Origin: Planctomycetota bacterium
Lineage (GTDB): Bacteria > Planctomycetota > UBA1135 > UBA2386
Length of the DNA stretch: 63,836 nucleotides
Assembly: GCA_016794035.1 (NCBI GenBank)
Contig: JAEUHS010000067.1
Span: forward strand, 1 to 63,836
Reading direction: 5' to 3'
The translations under genes were made by a program, and so were the position numbers. This document shows, in pieces, positions 45,357 to 54,037 of this stretch (its first letter is position 1; every line of letters begins with the position of its first letter). The notes below the pieces were generated by a model. That model was not told where the DNA came from and made no database searches. It saw only the letters and a program-made list of their open reading frames with translations.

Positions 45357-46588
45357 GCCGGCACCTCGCTGGCGAGCACGCCGGCGACGCACGCGGTCAT
45401 GCAGGTCGCGAGCGCGCCGCCGCACATCGCGCGCAGGCCGAGCTTGGCCAGGTCCGACTGCCGGCCGGGCGCCATCGCGCCGAGGCCGCCGACCTGGATC
45501 GCGACGCTGCCGAAGTTCGCGAACCCGCACAGCGCGAAGCTGGCGATCATCGCGGTGCGCGGCGAGATGCGGTGTTCGGCGATCATCGGCCCCAGCTTGC
45601 TGTACGCGACCAGTTCGGTCACGGCGATCTTGGTGCCGAGCAGTTCGGCGAGCAGCGGGATCTCACCGCCCGGCACGCCCATGACCGCGGCGATGGGATA
45701 GAAGACGATGCCGAGCGCGCCCTCGACCGACCACGACATGCCGAACACGTTGCCGGCGGCGCCGAGAACGACGTTCATCACCGCCACCAGCGCGAGGAAC
45801 GCGATCAGCATCGCGCCGACGTTCAGCGCCAGCTTCAGCCCGTCGGACGCGCCGGTCGCCGCGGCCTCGACGACGTTGCCGTAGGTCGAGGCCTCGACCT
45901 TGGCGACCGTGCCCATGGTCTGGCTCGGCTCGGTCTCCGGCCACAGCATCTTGGTGCAGATCAGTCCGGCCGGCACCGCCATCACCGAGCCGACCATCAG
46001 GTGGCCGGCCGCGACGCCGAACGACACGTAGAGCGCGAACACGCCGCCGGCGATGGTCGCGAAGCCGCCGACCATGATCGCGTGCAGCTCGCTCTTGGTC
46101 ATGCCGTTCAGGAACGGCCGGATCAGCAGCGGCGCCTCGGTCTGGCCGACGAACACGTTGGCGCACGCGGACAGCGACTCGCTGCCCGAGGTGCCGAGCA
46201 CGCGCACCATCAGCCACGCCATGGCGCGCACGACCATCTGCATGACGCCGAGGTGGTAGAGCACCGCCATGAAGCTGCTGAAGAAGATCAGCGTGGGCAG
46301 CACCTGGAACGCGAACACGAAGCCGAGGCTGGTGCCGCCCTCGGCCAGCGAGCCGAACACGAACTTGCTGCCCGCCTGCGACAGCTTCAGGAACGCGTCG
46401 ACGCCGTCGCCGACGCGGCGCAGCGCCGCGTTGCCCGCGTCCCAGTAGAGGAACGTGAAGCCGAGCACCGCCTGGATCAGCAGCCCGGTGCCGACCAGCC
46501 GCCAGCGGATCGCGCGGCGGTTGTTCGAGCAGGCGAAGCAGATCGCCAGCATCACGCAGATTCCGCACAACGAGACGAGGCGCAGCAT
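45353..46588 (-). CDS. NupC-family concentrative nucleoside transporter
   Basis: 411 residues with about ten hydrophobic segments. CNT-family blocks include VFVGQTEAPLLIRPFL, GTKIAVTELVAYSKLG and CGFANFGSVAIQVGGLGAM. It imports nucleosides with H+ or Na+. It is first in the transporter-phosphorylase-acyltransferase operon and divergent from fdhD, with 113 nt between starts, which must hold both promoters. Confidence 0.92.
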   Translation of the reverse strand: MLRLVSLCGICVMLAICFACSNNRRAIRWRLVGTGLLIQAVLGFTFLYWDAGNAALRRVGDGVDAFLKLSQAGSKFVFGSLAEGGTSLGFVFAFQVLPTLIFFSSFMAVLYHLGVMQMVVRAMAWLMVRVLGTSGSESLSACANVFVGQTEAPLLIRPFLNGMTKSELHAIMVGGFATIAGGVFALYVSFGVAAGHLMVGSVMAVPAGLICTKMLWPETEPSQTMGTVAKVEASTYGNVVEAAATGASDGLKLALNVGAMLIAFLALVAVMNVVLGAAGNVFGMSWSVEGALGIVFYPIAAVMGVPGGEIPLLAELLGTKIAVTELVAYSKLGPMIAEHRISPRTAMIASFALCGFANFGSVAIQVGGLGAMAPGRQSDLAKLGLRAMCGGALATCMTACVAGVLASEVPA

Positions 46589-46701
46589 GGGCGCCGGATG
46601 GTAGCTGCGGCGCCGCCAAGGGCCATGCCGGACCCGAGCTTGACGGCCCGCAGGTGACGCTCGACCATGGCCCGCGCGCGACCAGTGGCCGCGCCATCGC
46701 C

Positions 46702-47508
46702 ATGACCGCCAGCGAACCCCCGGATGGAGCCGCACGCCGGCAGCTGGCAACGGGCCGCGACGACCTGCTGGTGCGCGAGGAGCCGCTGCTGCTGGTCGTG
46801 CACGGCCAGCAGCTGCTGACGATGCGCACGCCGGGCCGCGACGAGGACCTCGCGCTCGGCTTCCTGCTCGGCGAGGGCATCGTCGCCGCGGCCGCCGACG
46901 TCGCGTCGATGCGTGCGGTGCCCGGCGACGCCGACGCACAGCGCGCCGACGAGCTGCAGGTGACGCTGCGCACCGAACCCGACCCGCTGGCGCGTTCGCG
47001 GCTCGCGCGCACGCACGAGATCCGCAGCTCCTGCGGCGCCTGTGGGCTCGCCGATGCGCAGACGATCCTCGAGGCGACGCCGCCGCTGCTGCCCGGCGTG
47101 CCGCGGGTGCAGAGTGCGCTGGTGCACAGGCTGGTCGACGAGCTGCGCGCGCGCCAGGTGCTGTTCGCGGCGACCGGCGGCTGCCACGGCGCACTCGTCG
47201 CCGCGGCGGATGGCACCGTGCTCGGCTTCGGCGAGGACGTCGGTCGCCACAACGCGCTCGACAAGGCGATCGGCCAGGCCGCGCGCGCCGGCGCCGACCT
47301 GACGCGCGCGGTCGCGATCCTGTCGGGGCGCGCCGGCTTCGACCTGGTCGTCAAGTGCCTGCGCGTGCGGCTGCCGGTCGTGGTCTCGGTGTCGGCGCCG
47401 AGCGCGCTCGCCTTCGACCTGTGCCAGTCGGCCGGTGCGACGCTGGTCGGCTTCGCACGCGGCGCACGGCACGAGGTCTACTGCGGCGGCGAGCGGCTGG
47501 TGCCGTAG
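46702..47508 (+). CDS. fdhD: Formate dehydrogenase accessory sulfurtransferase FdhD
   Basis: 268 residues. FdhD carries sulfur from IscS to the molybdenum cofactor of formate dehydrogenase. The conserved cysteine loop is SSCGACG, and GRHNALDK is the family's second signature. No formate dehydrogenase or molybdopterin gene is in the window. The ATG at 46702 was chosen; an earlier in-frame start at 46654 adds 16 residues of weaker sequence. The next gene follows after 11 nt. Confidence 0.93.
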   Translation: MTASEPPDGAARRQLATGRDDLLVREEPLLLVVHGQQLLTMRTPGRDEDLALGFLLGEGIVAAAADVASMRAVPGDADAQRADELQVTLRTEPDPLARSRLARTHEIRSSCGACGLADAQTILEATPPLLPGVPRVQSALVHRLVDELRARQVLFAATGGCHGALVAAADGTVLGFGEDVGRHNALDKAIGQAARAGADLTRAVAILSGRAGFDLVVKCLRVRLPVVVSVSAPSALAFDLCQSAGATLVGFARGARHEVYCGGERLVP

Positions 47509-47519
47509 AGTCCGCGGCC

Positions 47520-48350
47520 ATGTTCGCGAGCATCGAACTGGGGCGCCGCATCGAAGGCGCCGAGGTGCGCATGATGACGGCGATCGCCGAACGGGCGCGC
47601 GTGACCGGGCCCGCCGACGCGGTCGTGCTCGAGGCGCTCGGCGGCGGCGTGGCGACGTTCGTGCGGCCGCACGCGCCGATGAACAAACTGATCGGCGTCG
47701 GCTTCGACGGCCCGCTCGATGCGGACCGGCTCGCCGCGGTCGAACGCGCGTTCGCCGTGCGCCAGGCACCGCTGCAGGTGGAGCTGGCGACGCTGGCGAG
47801 CTGCGCGGCGGCGCAGCAGTTCGCCGCGCGCGACTACCGGCTGCAGGCGTTCGAGAACGTGCTCGGCTGCGCGCCGGCTGCGTTCACGGCGCCGCCGTCG
47901 GCGCTGCGCGTGGCGGTGGCCGACGACGCCGGGCGCGACGCGTGGATCGACCACATGGCCGACAGCTTCCTCGCCGGCGACGGCACCGGCGCCGGGTCGC
48001 CGGACGCGTTCGCGCGCACCGAGGTGGTCGCGGCGATGCAGGAGATGCTGTCGGTGCCCGGCATGCGCCGCTACGTGGTGCACATCGACGGCGCCTGGGC
48101 CGGCGGCGCCAGCATGCGGCTCGATGCCGCTGGGGTCGCACAGCTGTGCGGCGCCGCGACCGTGCCGGCGTTCCGCCGCCGCGGCGTGCAGTCGGCGCTG
48201 CTCGGCGCGCGGTTGCGGGACGCCGCGGCGGCCGGCTGCGACGTCGCGGTGATCACGACCCAGCCCGGCTCGAAGTCGCAGCACAACGCGCACCGGCAGG
48301 GCTTCGCGCTGCTGTACGCGCGGGCGATCCTGGTCCTGCCGCCGACCTGA
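47520..48350 (+). CDS. GNAT acetyltransferase
   Basis: 276 residues. The C-terminal part is a GNAT domain with the acetyl-CoA loop ATVPAFRRRGVQSALLGARL and the final strand CDVAVITTQPGSKSQHNA. The N-terminal 130 residues form a second, degenerate GNAT-like half. Substrate unknown. It is 11 nt behind fdhD and probably co-transcribed. Its TGA abuts the TCA complement of the next gene's stop, making a shared TGATCA. Confidence 0.8.
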   Translation: MFASIELGRRIEGAEVRMMTAIAERARVTGPADAVVLEALGGGVATFVRPHAPMNKLIGVGFDGPLDADRLAAVERAFAVRQAPLQVELATLASCAAAQQFAARDYRLQAFENVLGCAPAAFTAPPSALRVAVADDAGRDAWIDHMADSFLAGDGTGAGSPDAFARTEVVAAMQEMLSVPGMRRYVVHIDGAWAGGASMRLDAAGVAQLCGAATVPAFRRRGVQSALLGARLRDAAAAGCDVAVITTQPGSKSQHNAHRQGFALLYARAILVLPPT

Positions 48351-48722
48351 TCACGCCGGCGCACGCACCGCCATGCGTCCGCGGCCGAAGTAGAACCCGA
48401 GCAGCGGCGCGACCAGCAGCGACACCAGAGTGAGCGTCGACAGATCGGTCAGGTGCCGCAGATAGAAGGACAGCGACGGGTCGGCGAGGAACGGGCGGAA
48501 CCACCAGTCGGAGCCGAGCGACAGGACCAGCGCGGCCGCCGCCGTCGCGACGCCCCAGGCGACACTGCGAGTGCGCGCCCCCGCCGAGACCCCGAGCGCG
48601 AGGCCGATGCCGGCGACGCCGGGCATGTAGTAGGCGGCGCGCAGCATCCCCCAGTAGGCGAGCACGCCGACGGCGCTGCCGACCACCGCCCCGACGAGCC
48701 GCGACGCCGTGTCGTTCGTCAT
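48351..48722 (-). CDS. Small membrane protein, unknown
   Basis: 123 residues with four hydrophobic segments (LVGAVVGSAVGVLAYWGML, GIGLALGVSAGA, SVAWGVATAAAALVLSLG, TLVSLLVAPLLGFYFG). Similar small proteins are common in planctomycetes but have no named function. Its ATG overlaps the stop of the zinc-ribbon gene (ATGA), so it is last of three coupled small genes. Confidence 0.65.
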   Translation of the reverse strand: MTNDTASRLVGAVVGSAVGVLAYWGMLRAAYYMPGVAGIGLALGVSAGARTRSVAWGVATAAAALVLSLGSDWWFRPFLADPSLSFYLRHLTDLSTLTLVSLLVAPLLGFYFGRGRMAVRAPA

Positions 48723-49045
48723 CGCGGACCCTGCGTTGCTGCCCGCCGTTTCGCGTGCCAGACGAACGGCGCGCCGACCAGCATCACCGGCGCCATGGCA
48801 ACCAACAGCAGGAAGTCGCCGAGCCGCGCCCACCAGCGCCGCCGCTCCCCCCACCAGATCCGTCGCCACAACCTGGTGAACCCGTTCGCGGCCCACGGAA
48901 TGTTGACGAACGGCAGGTAGGTCGTGAACTGCCCGATGTCCCAACCGCAGCGGGCGCAGTAGTACGCGGTCGCCTGCACCGGCACCAGGCAGCCGGGGCA
49001 CAGGGGCACGGCATCGGTGCCGTTCCGCTCGGCAGCGTTGCTCAT
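48719..49045 (-). CDS. Small zinc-ribbon membrane protein
   Basis: 108 residues. The N-terminus has a zinc-ribbon-like pair of CxxC motifs (CPGC and CARC, 14 residues apart), followed by a hydrophobic helix (ARLGDFLLLVAMAPVMLVGA) and a basic tail. Function unknown. The ATG at 49045 overlaps the upstream stop (ATGA). It lies between two other small unknown genes. Confidence 0.65.
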   Translation of the reverse strand: MSNAAERNGTDAVPLCPGCLVPVQATAYYCARCGWDIGQFTTYLPFVNIPWAANGFTRLWRRIWWGERRRWWARLGDFLLLVAMAPVMLVGAPFVWHAKRRAATQGPR

Positions 49046-49311
49046 AGGGCTCCGAGCGCGTGGTCGAGATTCTCCGGCCCGAACACCTCGATCGGGCGCA
49101 CACCACGCGCGCGGCAGGCGTCGAGCAGGGCACGACGCGGTGCGGGCTCGACGCCGCCGCCGATCACCAGCCCCTCGATCGAACCTTGCTGCACCCACGC
49201 CAGCGCGTCGGCGTCGCGCAGCGTGCCCTGCGGCACGTGACCATGGCGCGCGGCGAGCTGCATCGCCCGCGCCAGCACGGCAGGATCCCGACCGAGGATG
49301 CCGAGGTTCAT
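49042..49311 (-). CDS. Small Rossmann-like protein, unknown
   Basis: 89 residues. The pattern resembles half a Rossmann or CheY-like fold: MNLGILGRDPAVLARAMQLA, SIEGLVIGGGVEPAPRRALL, RGVRPIEVFGPENL. The conserved VIGGGVEP suggests a ligand loop. No named function. It is first of the three coupled small genes on the minus strand. Confidence 0.65.
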   Translation of the reverse strand: MNLGILGRDPAVLARAMQLAARHGHVPQGTLRDADALAWVQQGSIEGLVIGGGVEPAPRRALLDACRARGVRPIEVFGPENLDHALGAL

Positions 49312-49458
49312 CGGCGTAGCGTAGCAGCCACCGTGCGGTGCTTCCCGCCGGCGGGAGGCGCTACGATGCCGCGCGTGGCGACCACGCGACCAGACCGGGC
49401 ATTGCTCCGCGACCCGGATCCGCCGGGCCGGGCGGCGACGCGCTGGCCGGGGCCACGC

Positions 49459-49827
49459 ATGAACTACCAGCCGATGATGCCGGTCACGTCCCCCAAGGCG
49501 CGCATCGTGTTCGGCGTCGGCATCATCTGCTTCGGCGTGCTGGGCTGGTTCGCGCCCGACCTCGAACGTCTGTGGTACTGGATGCTGGGGATCGTGCTGT
49601 TCGGCGGCGCGATGATCGGCTCCGCGCTGCGGCAGCAGGCGTACGAGGCGCAGGTCCGCAGCGACGTCGAGCGGGCCGAGCGGGAGTGGCCCGACCTGGT
49701 GCGCGACGCGAAGCTCGCGCGGCGCCAGGGCGGCAGCATCGCGCGCCTGCTGCAGCAAAGCGGCTACCGCGAGCACTTCCTGCGCCACTGGCTCGCGGGT
49801 CGCCTCGAACAAGAACTGGACAGCTGA
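49459..49827 (+). CDS. Small membrane protein, unknown
   Basis: 122 residues. Two hydrophobic segments near the N-terminus (ARIVFGVGIICFGVLGWFA and YWMLGIVLFGGAMIGSAL) are followed by a charged, helical cytosolic tail (AQVRSDVERAEREWPDLV). I do not recognise it. The ATG at 49459 was chosen because it leads directly into the first helix; an earlier start in the same frame overlaps the divergent gene. Confidence 0.55.
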   Translation: MNYQPMMPVTSPKARIVFGVGIICFGVLGWFAPDLERLWYWMLGIVLFGGAMIGSALRQQAYEAQVRSDVERAEREWPDLVRDAKLARRQGGSIARLLQQSGYREHFLRHWLAGRLEQELDS

Positions 49828-49867
49828 CGGGCCGGCCGGGCTCGCCGTCCTTCCCCGCCCGCGGTGC

Positions 49868-50215
49868 CTACCACGCGAGATACGCGACCGCGAAGCCGAG
49901 CAGGGCGAGGAACAGCACCAGCCAGACGATGAGCACCAGGAGCGCGCGCCGCAGCGCCTTGGCGAACCATCGCCCGGCCGCGGATCCAGGCGCCGCCAGG
50001 TAGACAGCGCACGCGAATGCGAACACCGCCAGCGGCTCGAAGCAGAACACGGCCACGACCTGCAGCGGCCAGCCGTCGGCGTTCGAGGAGATCGCGAGGC
50101 CACACCCACCGAGTACGGCCCCGACCGCCGCCATCACGATGGCGAACAGCACCCGCATCGCCGCGGGGTAGGTGCCGACCTCGTCCACCAGCCGATCGAC
50201 CCGGCTCCCACTCAC
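49868..50215 (-). CDS. Small membrane protein coupled to the FGE gene
   Basis: 115 residues with three hydrophobic segments (VLFAIVMAAVGAVLGGCGLA, QVVAVFCFEPLAVFAFACAV, ALLVLIVWLVLFLALLGFA). No family recognised. The GTG start (50215) overlaps the FGE stop as GTGA, implying translation coupled to the formylglycine-generating enzyme. Confidence 0.6.
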   Translation of the reverse strand: MSGSRVDRLVDEVGTYPAAMRVLFAIVMAAVGAVLGGCGLAISSNADGWPLQVVAVFCFEPLAVFAFACAVYLAAPGSAAGRWFAKALRRALLVLIVWLVLFLALLGFAVAYLAW

Positions 50216-51228
50216 TTCCCCGGCCCCGGCGCCGTCAGCGCGCAGCGGAACCCGGTATGGCACAGCGACGTGTCCGGCGTCGACTTCATGCGCGTGCCGG
50301 GCAGGTAGCCGAGGCAGTACTCGTCGCTGCACAGGAACGAACCGCCGCGCATCACGTGCTTGACGACGCCGGGCTCCTGCGGGTCGAAGCTGGTCGCTGG
50401 ACCCTGCGGGTCGACCAGCACCTGCGTGCCGTCGCCGTAGCCGCGCGGGTGGTAGAGGTCGCTGCACCACTCCCAGACGTTGCCGGACATGCCATGGAGG
50501 CCGAACGTGTTGGCGGCGAACGCGCGCACCGGTGCCGTGGCGGCGAAGCCGTCCGCGCGGCTGTTCTGCCGCGGGAACGTGCCCTGCCAGATGTTCGCGC
50601 GCCACCGGCCATCGGGCACCTTCTCGCTGCCCCAGACGTAGCGCTGCTGGTCGAGACCGCCGCGCGCGGCGAACTCCCATTCGGCTTCGGTCGGCAGGCG
50701 CTTGCCGGCCCACCGCGCGAACGCGTTCGCGTCGCGCCAGCTGACGTGCACGACCGGGTGGTCGTCGAGGCCGGCGATCGACGAGCCGGGCCCGGTCGGA
50801 TGGCGCCAGTCGGCGCCGGCGACGAAGGTCCACCACTGCCAGAACTGGCGCAGGTCGACGGCGTCGGGCGGCGGCATGAACACCAGCGAGCCGGCGCACA
50901 GCTGGTCCTCGGGCACGCCGGGCACCTCGGCGGCGGTCGGCTTCTTCTCGGCGTCGGTGACGTAGCCGGTCGCGGCGACGAACCGCGCGAACGCGGCGTT
51001 CGTGACTTCGGTCGCATCGAGCCAGAAGCCCGACAGCTTCACCCGGTGCAGCGGCGCGTCGCGGTCGCCGGTCTGACTGCCGAGCACGGCCTCGCCGCCG
51101 TCGATCCAGACCATGCCCTGCGTCGGCGGTACGGGCGTCGGGTCCGGCCGGGGCAGCGACGGGTTCGTCGGCGGCGCCTGCGCCACCAGCGCACCGGCCA
51201 CCAGGAACGACACCGCAGCGCGCAGCAT
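50212..51228 (-). CDS. Exported formylglycine-generating enzyme (sulfatase-modifying factor)
   Basis: 338 residues with a signal peptide (MLRAAVSFLVAGALVAQ). FGE-sulfatase fold: MVWIDGGEAVLGSQ, FWLDATEVTNAAFARFV, HPVVHVSWRDANAFARWAG, RLPTEAEWEFAARGG and GNVWEWCSDLY. The two copper-binding catalytic cysteines are present as Cys300 and Cys305 in FLCSDEYCLGY, which separates a true FGE from the many inactive relatives. It oxidises a Cys in sulfatases to formylglycine, here outside the cytoplasm. No sulfatase gene is in the window. Confidence 0.88.
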   Translation of the reverse strand: MLRAAVSFLVAGALVAQAPPTNPSLPRPDPTPVPPTQGMVWIDGGEAVLGSQTGDRDAPLHRVKLSGFWLDATEVTNAAFARFVAATGYVTDAEKKPTAAEVPGVPEDQLCAGSLVFMPPPDAVDLRQFWQWWTFVAGADWRHPTGPGSSIAGLDDHPVVHVSWRDANAFARWAGKRLPTEAEWEFAARGGLDQQRYVWGSEKVPDGRWRANIWQGTFPRQNSRADGFAATAPVRAFAANTFGLHGMSGNVWEWCSDLYHPRGYGDGTQVLVDPQGPATSFDPQEPGVVKHVMRGGSFLCSDEYCLGYLPGTRMKSTPDTSLCHTGFRCALTAPGPGK

Positions 51229-51447
51229 GGCCGCATCGTCGGGCTCTGGCGCCGCGCCCGCAACCGGCAGGTGCGGCGATCCCGTTGCCGGCGTGGCACC
51301 GGTTGCTCGCCGCCTCGAACCGGCTGGTGCCGCCCGGCGCCGACGGCGCGCACGTCATCGCGAGCGACCTGCCCGACGAAGAGGGCAGGGGCCGGCGCGA
51401 CGCCGCGGCGAAGGCGCTGGCCGCCCGCCCCGCGCGCGGAAGCGCGG

Positions 51448-52014
51448 CTACTTCTTGGCCGTGCGGGCCGTCTGCAGCACTGCGGCCAGGTGCACCGACA
51501 GCGTCGTCTCGAGCGCGTGCAGCGCCTTCGCCTCGGGCAGCAGGTTCGCCGCCGGCAGGTCGAAGATGCAGGCGGTGATCGCGCCGCGCACGAACTCGAT
51601 CAGCACGCGCGCCGGCGGCGCCACCAGGCGCAGCTCGGGACCGGTGCCGGCGAGCAGCGGCAGCCACTGCGTCGCCACGGCGTGGCGCGTCGCCGCGTCG
51701 ACCTTGCCGGCGATCACGGCGAGCAACCACGACCGCGCGGCGCGGCGGCGACGGTTCAGCACCGACAGCTGGATCGGCTGCGGGATGCCGCGCAGCAGCG
51801 CGAGGCGGTTGTGCCGTTCGATCGTGAAATCGATCAGCGAGCGCACCAGCATCGGCACCCAGCCTTCGGCGGCCGCGTGCAGGTGGGCGGCGCCGACGGC
51901 GTCGATCGCGTTCTTGCGCAACGGCAGCGGGGCGGGCTCGAGGAACAGGAACGGGCGCGGCTCGCGCACGGCGGTGATCGCCACGTTCGCATCCGGGACA
52001 GTCGACTTCGTCAT
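51448..52014 (-). CDS. Hypothetical protein
   Basis: 188 residues, Ala/Leu/Arg-rich and mostly helical (HAAAEGWVPMLVRSLIDFTI, SVLNRRRRAARSWLLAVIAG). No signal peptide, no recognised motif. Codon use matches its neighbours. It ends well short of the FGE gene, leaving 219 nt in which I see no supported gene, and it begins 33 nt downstream of the pabC stop on the same strand. Confidence 0.5.
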   Translation of the reverse strand: MTKSTVPDANVAITAVREPRPFLFLEPAPLPLRKNAIDAVGAAHLHAAAEGWVPMLVRSLIDFTIERHNRLALLRGIPQPIQLSVLNRRRRAARSWLLAVIAGKVDAATRHAVATQWLPLLAGTGPELRLVAPPARVLIEFVRGAITACIFDLPAANLLPEAKALHALETTLSVHLAAVLQTARTAKK

Positions 52015-52047
52015 GGCGGTGCTATCGACGGCACCGCGCCGCGGACT

Positions 52048-52824
52048 TCAGTCGCGCGGTGCAGCGCGCCACAGCGGCCAGAGCTCGGTGTCGACGTACG
52101 GTACGGTCGGCAGCGGCACCCCGAGCAGGGCCGCCGGCCGCGGGCCGAACACAGCGTTGCTGTGGGCAAGGGCTTCGGCGCGGTGCAGGTCGGCGAGGTC
52201 GCAGCGCCGCTCGGCCACGGGCAGCCCCTGCGCGCGCGCCGCGGCCAGGACCTGCGCGCGGGCGATGCCGGGCAACACGCGACCGTCGAGCGGCGGCGTG
52301 GTCCAGACCCCGTCGAGCCGCAGCCACAGGTTGCCGACCGCGGTCTCGAGCACGGCGCCGTCCGGTGCGACGACGATGCCGTCGTCGGCAGCGCCGTCCT
52401 GCGCCTGCTGCCGCACGGCGTCGTAGAACGGGCGCGGCCACAGCTTGAGGTCGCGCGGCGGTTCGTTCGCGGGCGGTTCGACGACGGTCGGCAGCAGCCG
52501 GACGACGTGCAGCGCCGGCCCGCGCGCCCGCGAGACCAGCACCGTGTGCGCACCGCCGGCGGCGGGCACCAGCGACAGCCGCAGCACGTCGTCGCCGTGA
52601 CCGTTGTGCAGCAGCAGCTCGGTCGCGGCCGCGCGCAGCTTCGCATCGGGCACGAACGGCAACCCGAGGCGCCGCGCCGCCGCGCCGATGCGCGCGAGGT
52701 GCAGGTCCCACGACGCGATCTCGCCGCGCCGGGCGCCCATGGTCTCGAACGGGCCCGGCGCCGCCGACGTCGCCCGCGGCGCCATCGCATCGGCGACCAG
52801 CGCGCCGTCGAGCCACGCGGTCAT
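52048..52824 (-). CDS. pabC: Aminodeoxychorismate lyase (class IV aminotransferase)
   Basis: 258 residues of the PLP fold-type IV family. Typical blocks: FETMGARRGEI, LHLARIGAAARRLGLP, VSRARGPALHVV and AVLETAVGNLWLRLDG, with GRVLPGIARAQVL after it. Together with PabB it makes p-aminobenzoate for folate; D-amino-acid or branched-chain transaminases have the same fold, but the coupling to pabB (ATGA overlap) decides. The expected PLP lysine lies in the ERPPANEPPRDLKLW region, where only one Lys is seen. Confidence 0.82.
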   Translation of the reverse strand: MTAWLDGALVADAMAPRATSAAPGPFETMGARRGEIASWDLHLARIGAAARRLGLPFVPDAKLRAAATELLLHNGHGDDVLRLSLVPAAGGAHTVLVSRARGPALHVVRLLPTVVEPPANEPPRDLKLWPRPFYDAVRQQAQDGAADDGIVVAPDGAVLETAVGNLWLRLDGVWTTPPLDGRVLPGIARAQVLAAARAQGLPVAERRCDLADLHRAEALAHSNAVFGPRPAALLGVPLPTVPYVDTELWPLWRAAPRD

Positions 52825-54032
52825 GCGCGTTCCTCCGCCGGCACCTGCACCGCACACTGCAGCGCGCGCTCGAGGCCGGCCATCTTCGCCAGCGACTCGC
52901 GCCACTCGAGGTGCGGGTCGCTGAGCGCGGTCACGCCGCCGCCGGCGTTGCCGCGCAGCCGGTCGCCGCGGTGCACCAGCGTGCGGATCGCGATGTTGCA
53001 GTGCATGGCCGCGCCGGGGCCGAACCAGCCGATCGCGCCGGTGTAGACGCCGCGGCGCGTCCACTCGAGCGCGTCGAGCAGCTCGAGGCAGCGCAGCTTC
53101 GGGCAGCCGGTCACCGAGCCGCCGGGGAACGTCGCCCGCAGCAGGTCCACGCTCGACACGTCCGGCCGCAGCTGCGCGATCACGGTCGCGAACAGGTGGT
53201 GCACCTGCGCGAACGAAGCGTGCTCGGGAAACGGTCCGACCTGCACGCTGCCGACCGCGGCGACCTTGCCGAGGTCGTTGCGCATCAGGTCGACGATCAT
53301 CGCCAGCTCGGCCTGGTCCTTCTCGCTGGCGAGCAGTTCGGCCAGCAGCCGCGCATCCTCGGCGGCCTCGCCGCCGCGCGGCCGCGTGCCCTTGATCGGC
53401 CGCGTGCGCACGTCCGGCCCCTGCCGCCACAGGAACTCCTCCGGCGAACTGCTCAGCACCGCGGTGCCGTCGCCATCCTCGACGTAGGCCGCGAACGGGG
53501 CCGGGCTCTGCGCGCACAGCCGCCAGAACAGCGCGCGCGGATCGCCGTGCCAGTCGGCGGTGAACGGCTGCGTCAGGTTGGCCTGGAACACGTCGCCGTT
53601 GCGGATGTGCTCGACGACCGCGGCGACGCGCCGTTCGTAGTCGGCGCGCGAGACGTGCGCGCGCAGCGACGCGGCGGCCGCGAGCGGCGGCGCCGGCGGC
53701 ACCGCGGTGGCAGCGAACTCCCGGACCCGGTCGAACGCGGCGACGTGCAGCACCGGCACCGGGAAGTCGTCGCGCTGCACCAGCGGCCAGGCTTCGACGT
53801 CGAGGCCGAGGTCGTAGCCGAGCCAGCCGACGACGCGCCGCTGCGCGTGGCGATCCAGGAACACCGCGAGCGCGTCGAACGCGCCGCGCCACGCCCCCGC
53901 CGGCCGCGTCAGCACGTCGACCGCTTCGGTGCACAGCCACGCCGGCCCGCGGCCGCAGCTGTGCAGCAGCGCGACCGGCCGCCCGCGTTCGGCGGCCAGC
54001 AGCGCCTCGAACGGCTCGGCGCCGGCGGCCAC
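52821..54032 (-). CDS. pabB: Aminodeoxychorismate synthase component I
   Basis: 403 residues, the chorismate-binding domain. The PIKGTRPRG motif has the Lys typical of PabB, where anthranilate synthase has Ala; FPGGSVTGCPKLRCLELL and IRNGDVFQANLTQPF also fit. It is shorter than usual because the N-terminal part is reduced. The GTG start (54032) lies 5 nt after the echA-like stop; no PabA amidotransferase is near. Confidence 0.9.
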   Translation of the reverse strand: MAAGAEPFEALLAAERGRPVALLHSCGRGPAWLCTEAVDVLTRPAGAWRGAFDALAVFLDRHAQRRVVGWLGYDLGLDVEAWPLVQRDDFPVPVLHVAAFDRVREFAATAVPPAPPLAAAASLRAHVSRADYERRVAAVVEHIRNGDVFQANLTQPFTADWHGDPRALFWRLCAQSPAPFAAYVEDGDGTAVLSSSPEEFLWRQGPDVRTRPIKGTRPRGGEAAEDARLLAELLASEKDQAELAMIVDLMRNDLGKVAAVGSVQVGPFPEHASFAQVHHLFATVIAQLRPDVSSVDLLRATFPGGSVTGCPKLRCLELLDALEWTRRGVYTGAIGWFGPGAAMHCNIAIRTLVHRGDRLRGNAGGGVTALSDPHLEWRESLAKMAGLERALQCAVQVPAEERA

Positions 54033-54037
54033 GCGGT

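Noticed and set aside
51285..51447. Possible short plus-strand gene between the FGE gene and the 188-residue gene
   Set aside because: It needs a TTG start, runs into the end of the gene at 51448-52014 and shows no recognisable domain; composition is that of GC-rich antisense.
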